Source: Okeania sp. SIO1I7 (GTDB taxonomy: Bacteria; Cyanobacteriota; Cyanobacteriia; Cyanobacteriales; Microcoleaceae). Taken from it: a stretch of DNA of 64,000 nucleotides. The notes below the pieces were generated by a model. It was not told where the DNA came from, ran no database searches, and saw only the letters and a list, made by a program, of their open reading frames with translations. A program made the translations under genes and the position numbers. Positions within the stretch are counted from its first letter, which is position 1, and every line of letters starts with the position of its first letter. Location of the stretch: positions 62,001 through 126,000 of the forward strand of contig JAAHGF010000009.1 in the NCBI GenBank assembly GCA_010672585.1, read 5' to 3'. This document shows, piece by piece, positions 1-8,300 of this stretch.

Positions 1-3000
1 GCCTACTGTCTAGAACCCACAAAACTCAAAGAACAAGAATGTATAAACTTAGGCAATACTCTCTTAAAATATCAGAAATTAACAGAAGCTATATCTTGTT
101 ATCGTAGCGCCATAAAATTAAATCCTAATTCAGCAGTAGCTTATCAAAATATCGCAGAAGCATTATCCCAAACTGGCGATTTTGAAGAATCGAATACTTG
201 TTATCGCAAGGCGATTAAATTAGGAATAACTAACCTCTCAAATGTCAATGGTAACTTAGACCAAAAAAACTCTAATTTATCTACCAAAAAGACAACACAT
301 CATCAAATAAATTCAACAATAATTAACCAGGAAAAAGAAGGAAGAAGGAAGAAGGAAGAGGGAAGAAGGGAAAGGTGGATAGGGACTAAAACCTCAAACA
401 ATTGTCAACACCCTGCTGCTGTAGACGGCGGGGTATTAAACCCAAAATCAAAAGATAATATTTCTGTAGAGCGAGATAATGCAGAAGCTTATAAAAGATT
501 AGGAAAAATGCTGCAAAATCAAGGTAAGGCAGCAGAAGCTTGGCAGTTCTATACAAAAGCGATATCTATTGCACCAAAAGATCCAGAAATTTATAGAGAT
601 TTAGGTAGTTTATACGGACAACAACAACAATGGCAAGAAGCAATTCAATGTTATCAAAGAGCAATTGAAATTTGCCCAAATATGGCAGATACTAATCGTT
701 ATTTGGCAACAGCATTAACTCATGTTGGTCAGCACGCAGAAGCCTCTAAATTTTGGGAAAAAGCTTATGTAATTGAAGAAGGAAGAAGCCAGAAGGAAGA
801 AGGAAGAAGGAAAATGGGGATGGGGACTCAAACCCCAACCAATTTTCAACACCCTGTAGATGGCGAGGTATTAAATCTAAAAGAAAAAGATAATAGCGAT
901 ATAAATCATCATATCTATAGTTTTCAATCTGATATTACACATAAAATTGATGGAGAAATAGATGATGCTCTGGTCAGTAGTTCCGATATTCAGTTGGTAG
1001 GAAATACTGGTACTTTTCAATCACCATTAAAATATTTTGAGCAATTTTTCAAGCAGTTATTTGCTCAAGTAGCTTCTGTTTTTAATTTCAAGAATCAATC
1101 ATCGAAAAAAGATTTACAACCATCTGAAAATATTCCCAGACTTCAGAATACAAATAGTTCTTTTCCTTTCAAACCAGAAATAGATTTTAATATCAAAGAT
1201 ACAACAGAAAGTGGTGGTGAAAACTTATTATTTCCTGTGGAAGTAAATTTAATCAATACTGATGGAAATGAGCAACAAAAAGTATCGATCAAAGATGTAA
1301 ATAAGAAATTAGAAAGAATAGAAGAAATGTTACCAGAAATAGAGAGCAGCAATAAAATAGATACACAAATAAACGCTCAATATGTTGATGTCACAAAATC
1401 AGCAATCGTACTACCCGATATTTACATTCAAAAGGCCATAACATACAATCAAAAAGGATTATATGAAAAAGCGATCGCTGAATGTAAACAAGCTATAGCA
1501 GTACAACCAAATATCGCAATGGTGTACAAAATATTGGGTAATGCTCAACAAAAAATAGGCAGTGCGAGTCAACTCCAGGAAGCAAAACAAAATTATCTCA
1601 AAGCTATATCCCTCGACAGTCAAGACCCTGCAATTCATGTAAACCTGGGTAGTTTGTATGCACAAGAGAAATTGTGGGAAAAAGCAATACCCTGTTATCA
1701 GCAAGCGATCGCCATCAAACCAGACTTTGCTGGAGCATACCGCAACTTAGCCAAAGCATGGACTCAAGTAGGGAAACAAGCAGAAGCAGCAGACTGTTGG
1801 TATGAAGCATACACTCTCGACCAGGCAAACATCACTCCCGAACAACATTTAAGTCTCGGTAATACCCTCTGTCGTCAAGGTCAATTAACTAAAGCCATAT
1901 TCTGTTATCAGAGGGCGATAAAATTAAACCCAAATTATGCTGCTGCTTATCAAAATTTAGCTACAACTTTGAAGCGTCAAGGCAAGGTAAATGAAGCTGC
2001 TATTTATGCTCAAAAAGCTCGGGAAATTAGTAATATTTCACTGAAAAAACAGGTAGAAATGAACGGTAAGAAACCTCAATATATTAATCCTGAAGATGTT
2101 TTGCAGTCATATTCAAATTCAATTGAAGAAGGAAGAAGGAAGGAGGAAGAAGGAAGAAGCGGTGCGACCCCGCGACGACGCCAGTCGCAAGGGAATGCGC
2201 ACCAAGAGAGGAAGAAGGAAGAAGGAAGAAGGAAGGAGGAAGAAGGAAGAAGGAAGAAGTGGATGGGGACTCAAACCCCAACCAATTTTCAACACCCTGT
2301 AGATGGGGGGGTATTAAACCCAAAACCAAAAGATAAAAAAGAGAAGGAGAAGTTGTGGCAAATTAATCAAGCAGATTTAATTAAAAGAGCAGAAGCAGAT
2401 TTTGTCAATAGTAAATTCTATGACGCCATATCTACTTGCGAGGAGGCAATTTCCATAAAACCCCATGCAGTAGCTTATCAAATAATGGGTAAATCTTGGG
2501 TAGAAATAAATAAACCAGACGAAGCGATCGCCGCTTATCAAAAAGCAATTGAAATTCAACCAGAATTTGCCGAAATTTATGTCAGTCTAGGAGAATTATA
2601 CTTTCAACATCAACAACAGAAAGAAGCGATCGTTGCCTACAAAAAAGCTATCAAATTTGCACCAGACTTAAAAGAAAGTTATCGAGGTTTAGTTGAAGTC
2701 TTGCTAGACCAAGGAAAAGTTGATGAAGCAGAAGAACTATCTTACAATGCACTTATCCAACATCCCAGTTGGGCAACTGCTCAAGAGTTTTGTACTTTAG
2801 GTAGGGGTTTAATAGCAGAAAATAAAACAGAGCAAGGGGTCGCTTGCTTTTATCAAGCAATTGAATTAGACCCTAAATTATGGGAAGCTCACTATAGTTT
2901 AGGCAAAGCTTTAGCAGAAAAAGGAGAATGGTTAGAGGTCATCAATTGTTATCAACAAGTCATTCAATTAGAAGCGAATGAAACTGAAGAAAATTATTCT

Positions 3001-3126
3001 GAAAATAAGATAAATATAGATATAGGAGAAATTTACCATCTTTTAGGAGATGCTTTACAAGAAATAGGTAAACTTGATGAGTCTGTGGCAGCTTATCAAC
3101 GGGCAATTGAATTAACAGGAAATTAA
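1..3126 (+). CDS. TPR-repeat protein, 5' end outside window
   Basis: The reading frame is open from base 1, so 1041 residues of the C-terminal part are visible and the true start lies upstream; an internal ATG at 508 is not the start because TPR coding continues before it. Many 34-residue tetratricopeptide units are visible (patterns such as EAIACYQKAIEIQP and NLGSLYAQ), forming a helical protein-interaction scaffold. Three TPR blocks are separated by low-complexity inserts (about residues 112-148, 259-292 and 709-774) made of a dispersed genomic repeat read in frame (EEGRRKK heptads, then GTQTPTNFQHPVDGG). No catalytic domain is seen in the visible part. It lies upstream of TPR-glycosyltransferase fusions, so it may belong to the same glycan cluster; that is inference. 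Confidence 0.85.
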   Translation, partial: AYCLEPTKLKEQECINLGNTLLKYQKLTEAISCYRSAIKLNPNSAVAYQNIAEALSQTGDFEESNTCYRKAIKLGITNLSNVNGNLDQKNSNLSTKKTTHHQINSTIINQEKEGRRKKEEGRRERWIGTKTSNNCQHPAAVDGGVLNPKSKDNISVERDNAEAYKRLGKMLQNQGKAAEAWQFYTKAISIAPKDPEIYRDLGSLYGQQQQWQEAIQCYQRAIEICPNMADTNRYLATALTHVGQHAEASKFWEKAYVIEEGRSQKEEGRRKMGMGTQTPTNFQHPVDGEVLNLKEKDNSDINHHIYSFQSDITHKIDGEIDDALVSSSDIQLVGNTGTFQSPLKYFEQFFKQLFAQVASVFNFKNQSSKKDLQPSENIPRLQNTNSSFPFKPEIDFNIKDTTESGGENLLFPVEVNLINTDGNEQQKVSIKDVNKKLERIEEMLPEIESSNKIDTQINAQYVDVTKSAIVLPDIYIQKAITYNQKGLYEKAIAECKQAIAVQPNIAMVYKILGNAQQKIGSASQLQEAKQNYLKAISLDSQDPAIHVNLGSLYAQEKLWEKAIPCYQQAIAIKPDFAGAYRNLAKAWTQVGKQAEAADCWYEAYTLDQANITPEQHLSLGNTLCRQGQLTKAIFCYQRAIKLNPNYAAAYQNLATTLKRQGKVNEAAIYAQKAREISNISLKKQVEMNGKKPQYINPEDVLQSYSNSIEEGRRKEEEGRSGATPRRRQSQGNAHQERKKEEGRRKEEEGRRKKWMGTQTPTNFQHPVDGGVLNPKPKDKKEKEKLWQINQADLIKRAEADFVNSKFYDAISTCEEAISIKPHAVAYQIMGKSWVEINKPDEAIAAYQKAIEIQPEFAEIYVSLGELYFQHQQQKEAIVAYKKAIKFAPDLKESYRGLVEVLLDQGKVDEAEELSYNALIQHPSWATAQEFCTLGRGLIAENKTEQGVACFYQAIELDPKLWEAHYSLGKALAEKGEWLEVINCYQQVIQLEANETEENYSENKINIDIGEIYHLLGDALQEIGKLDESVAAYQRAIELTGN
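335..444 (+). repeat. Dispersed GGAAGAA-heptad/tail repeat inside CDS, copy 1
   Basis: A run of GGAAGAA-type heptamers is followed by a conserved tail ending GGGGTATTAAACCC. It is read in frame in the TPR protein as an EEGRR-rich stretch, then WIGTKTSNNCQHP and DGGVLNPK. The same heptad-plus-tail organisation recurs at 775, 2125, 4564, 15415 and 24379. Confidence 0.85.
775..878 (+). repeat. Dispersed heptad/tail repeat inside CDS, copy 2
   Basis: Starts TTGAAGAAGGAAGAAG like the intergenic copies and continues with the tail whose TGGGG/CCCCA arms can form a small stem-loop. It is translated in the same frame as copies 1 and 3 (GTQTPTNFQHPVDG). Confidence 0.85.
2125..2321 (+). repeat. Dispersed heptad/tail repeat inside CDS, copy 3, with nested element
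   Basis: The longest in-gene copy. Heptads are interrupted by a different 51-bp dispersed repeat (2160-2210), heptads resume, and the conserved tail follows. The whole stays open in the TPR protein frame, adding about 66 residues between TPR blocks. Confidence 0.85.
2160..2210 (+). repeat. 51-bp GC-rich REP-like element nested in CDS
   Basis: Begins GCGGTGCGACCCCGCGAC and matches 19950-20000 at about 46 of 51 positions by eye. Here it lies inside the heptad repeat inside the TPR gene and is translated (SGATPRRRQSQGNAHQ); the other copy is intergenic. Confidence 0.8.
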
Positions 3127-3348
3127 AAAGCCTTCAGCAGTTCAGCGGTCAGCTCTCAGCTCTCATAAGAGGGTTTAAATAAATATAGACTTTAAAGCCA
3201 ATTTTGGTAGTAAGTATAAATTCTGGCTCAATTAGTAAATTTTTGATATAAAAATAAAAGCAATAGCTGTTTGCATAGCATCCCGTAGGGAAGCGCTGAT
3301 AGCTGACGGCTGTTTGCTTACATTTTGAATAATATTCGAGGAATAATT
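3127..3348. other. Intergenic, no gene seen
   Basis: AT-rich spacer with a short REP-like string (GCATCCCGTAGGGAAGCG near 3280) and AGCTCTCAGCTCTCA-type microrepeats. No coding or RNA signal recognised. Confidence 0.5.
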
Positions 3349-3936
3349 ATGGAAATTCCCATCATTTATTTACCGCCAAGATTAGAATTAAAAATCGACT
3401 TAACAGACGAACAATTCTGGCAACTCTGTCAGGAAAATGACGACCTCAGATTTGAAAGGAGTGCCACAGGAGAACTAATTATTATGTCGCCCACTGGTAG
3501 CATTACAGGAGAACGAAATTCAGAACTAAATTTTCAACTAAGAGCTTGGAATCGCCAAAAAAATTTAGGCAAAGTTTTTGATTCTAACAGTGGTTTTAAA
3601 TTGCCGAATGGTGCAGAAAGGTCTCCCGATTCTTCTTGGATAAGTAATCAACGTTGGGATACTTTAACATTAGAAGAACAAGATAAATTTGCACCATTAT
3701 GCCCTGATTTTGTAGTAGAACTAATGTCTCCTAGTGATACTTTAGAAAAAACCAGAGCTAAGATGAGAGAATATATGGAAAATGGAGCAAAATTAGGGTG
3801 GTTAATTAATCGAAAAAAACGACAATTAGAGATTTATCGACCACAGCAAGATGTAGAAATATTAGAAAATCCTCAAACAGTATCAGGAGAAAATGTTTTA
3901 CCAGGATTTATTCTAGATTTAACATTGATTTGGTAA
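3349..3936 (+). CDS. Uma2-family (DUF820) putative restriction endonuclease, copy 1
   Basis: A 195-residue protein of the Uma2 family, widespread in cyanobacteria and predicted to have a PD-(D/E)XK nuclease fold. Visible features are the N-terminal LTDEQFWQLCQEN, the GELIIMSPTG strand, RSPDSSW with its conserved Asp, and CPDFVVELMSPSD supplying the core Asp/Glu, then a lysine-containing C-terminal half and PGFILDL. The ATG at 3349 is preferred over an upstream in-frame TTG (3325) because a GAGGA ribosome-binding site lies 7 bases before it. The next gene is a close duplicate with the same leader, 34 bp downstream. The cellular role of Uma2 proteins is not settled. Confidence 0.88.
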   Translation: MEIPIIYLPPRLELKIDLTDEQFWQLCQENDDLRFERSATGELIIMSPTGSITGERNSELNFQLRAWNRQKNLGKVFDSNSGFKLPNGAERSPDSSWISNQRWDTLTLEEQDKFAPLCPDFVVELMSPSDTLEKTRAKMREYMENGAKLGWLINRKKRQLEIYRPQQDVEILENPQTVSGENVLPGFILDLTLIW

Positions 3937-3970
3937 TAGATAAAATTTGAATAATATTCGAGGAATAATT

Positions 3971-4558
3971 ATGGAAACTCCCATCATTTATTTACCGCCA
4001 AGATTAGAATTAAAAATCGACTTAACAGACGAACAATTCTGGCAACTTTGTCAGGAAAATGACGACCTCAGATTTGAAAGGAGTGCCACAGGAGAACTAA
4101 TTATTATGTCACCTACCGGAGGAAATACAAGCAAACGTAATGTAAAAATAACTACCCAATTAGATATTTGGAATTCTCAAAATAATCTAGGAGAAGTGTT
4201 TGACTCAAATACAGGTTTTACCCTACCAAATGGCTCAGATAGATCTCCTGATTCTTCTTGGGTAAGTCGTCAACGTTGGGATAATTTAACACTAGAAGAA
4301 CAAGATAAATTTCCACCATTATGCCCAGACTTTGTAGTAGAACTAATGTCTCCTAGTGATAATTTAGAAAAAACCAGAGCTAAGATGAGAGAGTATATAG
4401 AAAATGGGGCAAAATTAGGCTGGTTAATTAATCGAAAAAAACGACAATTAGAGATTTATCGACCACAGCAAGATGTAGAAATATTAGAAAATCCTCAAAC
4501 AGTATCAGGAGAAAATGTTTTACCAGGATTTATTCTAGATTTAACATTGATTTGGTAA
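3971..4558 (+). CDS. Uma2-family (DUF820) putative restriction endonuclease, copy 2
   Basis: A tandem duplicate of the preceding gene, also 195 residues, starting at an ATG after an identical GAGGAATAATT leader. The first about 50 and last about 50 residues are nearly identical to copy 1, while residues about 51-100 differ strongly (GGNTSKRNVKITTQ against GSITGERNSELNFQ). This mosaic suggests gene conversion of the ends, or diversifying selection on the middle. Catalytic-fold residues (RSPDSSW, CPDFVVELMSPSD) are kept. A decayed third copy follows at 4881. Confidence 0.88.
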   Translation: METPIIYLPPRLELKIDLTDEQFWQLCQENDDLRFERSATGELIIMSPTGGNTSKRNVKITTQLDIWNSQNNLGEVFDSNTGFTLPNGSDRSPDSSWVSRQRWDNLTLEEQDKFPPLCPDFVVELMSPSDNLEKTRAKMREYIENGAKLGWLINRKKRQLEIYRPQQDVEILENPQTVSGENVLPGFILDLTLIW

Positions 4559-4563
4559 TAGTT

Positions 4564-4642
4564 GAAGAAGGAAGAAGGAAGAAGGAAGAAGGAAGAAGGA
4601 AAAAGTGGATTGGGACTCAAACTCAAACCAATTTTCAACACC
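4564..4642 (+). repeat. Heptad/tail repeat, truncated intergenic copy
   Basis: GGAAGAA heptads then GTGGATTGGGACTCAAAC and CCAATTTTCAACACC. This is the same element as inside the TPR gene, but it stops before the final GTATTAAACCC block. It starts four bases after the Uma2 stop codon. Confidence 0.8.
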
Positions 4643-4880
4643 GTTCCTTCCGTGGTTCCTGACTCCTAAAAAAAATATAACCCTTTTCAAATCCCTGGAA
4701 TTTATAGGGGTTTTTTTCTATGTCGTCCGCTCCCTTTTCCCTTCTTAAAAAATACAATCCTTTTCAACTCTCCTCAATTTATTTGATTATTCCATTTCCT
4801 GATTAATCAATTATTTCCGGATTTTGTTGTGAAATTAGTGTATTAATAGTGATAGTCAATAATAGACTAAAAATCAGCAC

Positions 4881-5025
4881 AAAATTAGTCTAGTTAATTA
4901 ATCGCCCAAAGTGACGATTAGGGATTTATTGGAGTAGGGTGTAGAAATATTAAAAAATCCCCAGACACTATACAAAAAAAATATTTTACCAGGATTTGTT
5001 CTGGATTTAATAGTAATTGGTTAAG
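4881..5025 (+). pseudogene. Decayed C-terminal fragment of a third Uma2 gene
   Basis: The bases follow the 3' end of the two upstream Uma2 genes almost block by block (TTAATTAATCG, GATTTATTGGAG, GTAGAAATATTA, TTTTACCAGGATTT, CTGGATTTAA) but with substitutions, small indels and stops. Only the last about 45 codons are recognisable. It shows the array once had at least three members. Confidence 0.8.
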
Positions 5026-5040
5026 AGATAACTTTTTGAA

Positions 5041-5277
5041 AATATAGGGTGCGTGAGGCGGAGATAACCTTCGCAATTAACTATTGAACTTACCGAATAA
5101 TTAAGGTTTAAAGCCTCTGCTTTAAAGGAGAAACAAGCGGTCGAGAGATGGTGAGGTCTCCTCGCCATATCCAATCGACCAAGAGAGAAAAAATTTTCAT
5201 TATTAGTCAATCCTATCCGTTTTCAAGGAGAGGTAATAATTAATAATTAATAATTAATAATTAATTATTAATTGTTG
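5041..5277. repeat. Dispersed hairpin element with GGAGACCTC palindrome and TTAATAA heptads
   Basis: Contains GTTTAAAGCCTC, GGTCGAGAGATGG, the palindrome-like GAGGTCTCCTCGCCAT, TTGGATTGG-type sequence on the other strand, GGAGAGGTAATAATTA and a run of TTAATAA heptamers. The same modules in the same order recur at 27820-28025, 31160-31345, 53520-53690 and 62358-62659. No gene is seen here. Confidence 0.7.
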
Positions 5278-5327
5278 AATATCCACCTTAACCCACCAAT
5301 AACAAATATTTAAGACCGCAGATAGAT

Positions 5328-8300
5328 ATGATACCAAAAACTCCCACAAATTTTTCGCCACCTACACAACAGCAAAGAATCAATTTTAAGCAGGCAAAAA
5401 ACTTTTTCAGCTTAGGAAAAGTTTTAGCAAAAAAGGGTGAATGGTTTGAGGCGATCGCCGCTTATCGTAAGGCAATTGAATTAGCTCCTGACTGGAAAGA
5501 AGCAAGAAAGTCTTTGGCAGATTTAGAAAATCAACTTCAGGAAAAAACAACTAATACTCAACAGCAAATAGAACCTAGTAAAAAGTTGACAATATCTGAT
5601 TATCCGTTAGATAAAATATTAGCGAAACAAGAGGAGCAAGAGTCAGAGAACACTACTGCTACTAATGCAGTTATAGTCAACTCCAATTTGGCAGATGATT
5701 ATCACACTAATGGCGATAATTTAGTAGAAAAAGGAGAGAAAGAAGAGGCAATTAACGCTTATATCAAAGCAATTGAAATTAATCCTGAATCGTGGGAAGT
5801 ACATCATAAATTAGGTAATTTATTGCAAGAAAAGGGAGAATTAGAAGCAGCAGTTACTACTTATCATAAATCCATAGAATTAAAGCCTGATTTTTGTTGG
5901 TCTCATAATAATTTGGCAGATGTTTTAGTTAAGTTAGAGAAGTGGGATGAAGCGATTGTTTCTTATCAAAAAGCAATTGAGTTAGAACCAAATTTTCCTT
6001 GGTCACATTATAACTTAGCAGAGCTTTGTTTATTTTTAGAAAAATGGGATGAGGCAGTGAATGCTTATCGTCAATTTATGCAAATTCAACCTGATTTTTC
6101 CCCTAAAGTAGAAGAAAAATTAAATCAGGCATTGCATCAACAAGTCAAAGAGAGGTTAGAGCAAGCATTGAGTTATTATCGACAGGCGATCGAGAACGAT
6201 CCAATGGATGTTGAAAGTTATCAAAAAGCATTAGAAATTAAGCCTGATGATGCTGAATTGTATTTTGGATTGGGTAATGCTTGGATTGCGAAAGGTGAAG
6301 AAGAGAAGGCGATTGTTGCTTTTCAAAAGGCAATTGAGAACAATCCCCAGTTTTCCAAGTATCATCAAAACTTAGGGCAGACATTGGAAAAAATGGGGCG
6401 GATACATGAGGCGATCGCTGCTTTTCGGAATGCAGTAGAATTAGATCCTCATGGGGTTTTATCTTTAATTAATTTGGGGAAACTGTTACGGAGTCAGGAA
6501 CAATCTGAGGAGGCGGTGGGTTACTTGTGGCGGGCGGTTAAGTTGCATCCAGAACCTACTATGCTTTGGCAGCAGTTTGGAGATCTTTTATTGCAGTTTC
6601 GAGAGAGAGAGGAGGCAGAGGAAGTATATCAAAAAGCTATAGATATCCATCCTTCTTTTAAGAGAAAAAAAGAACCAAAAATCAATGACAACTATGACAA
6701 ATATACTTCTCCAAGAGTTGGAGTTTGCGTACATATTTTTTACAGCCATATGTGGGAAAGAATTAGAAAATATCTTGAAAACATAACTGTCCCTTATGAC
6801 CTTTTTATTACCTGTCCTTTAGAAAAAAAATCAGAGGTCTCAGCTCTGGTAAATAAAAATCATCAAAATGCTCAAATAAAGGGCGTAGAAAATATAGGAA
6901 TGGATGTGGCTCCATTTATCAAATGCATCAAGGCGTTTGAGTTGTGGCACTATGATGTGGTTTTAAAACTGCATACAAAAAATGATAAATCGTTTATTAG
7001 AAAAGAACAGGGAAATATCCTTTTCCAAGGAACGCTAGGATCGCAAGCTCTGGTCAATCATATTTTGAATAATTTTGCGATAGATGATGAACTGGGTATG
7101 GTTGGCCCTGATTATCTTTATCGTTCGGCGCAATACTTGATGTATGGCAATAGGTGTTTTGTAGACAACTTTAAAGAAGTTCTTAATCTTGAAAGCTATC
7201 AAGGTGACTGGGGATTCTTTAGTGGTACTATGTTCTGGATTCGAGGGTCACTTTTACGAAACCTAGCAGATGCTTCCCATTGGATTCTGAAATTGTTCGT
7301 TACATCTGAAACATCAATTACAGGAGGAGATGGTACATCAGCGCATGCATTTGAACGACTTTTTGGGTTATTGCCCACTGCTAGTGGAATGAAAACGGGT
7401 CTCACTTATCGCCGTGACTCTAGTGCTACTGAATTTGTTTTGCGAGTACCTGAAACTGAAAATCTCTTGAAAAAGCCATTGCGCTATGCCTGTACAACGG
7501 ACCATCTTCTGCGATCTGCCAATGCAAAAGACTGGGCAAAAATAGTTTCAACATCAGATTTTTTTGACGAAAAATATTATCTCGAAAATCTGAAAGAAAA
7601 ATACATGGTTGAGATCGCAACAAGAAGCCCAGCAACTCACTTTATTTTATATGGCGATCCCGAAGGTTACGATCCCAGTGACAAGTTTTCGACTGCATAT
7701 TATCATTTACGGTATAAAGATATACGCGAACGCAAACTACCTGCCTTGGTTCACTACATACAACACGGGATGAAAGAGGGGCGTACAACCTTACCCTCAA
7801 ACGAAAACTGGCTTGAATTGGCGGAGCGAGAAAACTTATTTTCTGAAACTTGGTGTCAACAGACCTATTCCGATCTCGATTTAAACGACTCAACACTAAA
7901 AAACACATACATGATTAATGATGACTGGCGGAGTCGTGCCACTAGTCAAAGTTTTGATCCAAAATTGTTACCTATAGTAAACAATAAATGCAAAGACATT
8001 CAAAAATACCCGCTTATAGTATATTTGTCTGAATACGCTTTGTCAGAGTATGCCCTCTATGATGCTGTTAGTCGGTCTTTCAGTAACAAAGACTTTTATA
8101 TTATTCCTAAAATTGTGGAGCAATTGCACCAGAATTTTGGTGAAACCCGTGCCTCACTTGAGGCATTAGGAACCAGCTTGATTCTACAAAAAAAATGGGA
8201 CGAAGCACGCTTGGTTTGGACCAGGGTATGGGATCATTTTCTCAACAGTAGTTTTGTGGAAAGATATAAATCTTCTGTCATCCAATACGACATAACTAAT

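Noticed and set aside
2084-2329. Minus-strand open frame of 81 codons with SSFFLLP repeats
   Set aside because: It is the reverse strand of GGAAGAA heptads within the TPR gene; the heptad lacks stops in several frames, so openness is no evidence for a gene.
4680-4725. Possible tRNA 3' end or terminator (TCAAATCCC ... GGGGTTTTTTT)
   Set aside because: No cloverleaf can be drawn upstream and the stem is only five pairs with a long loop.
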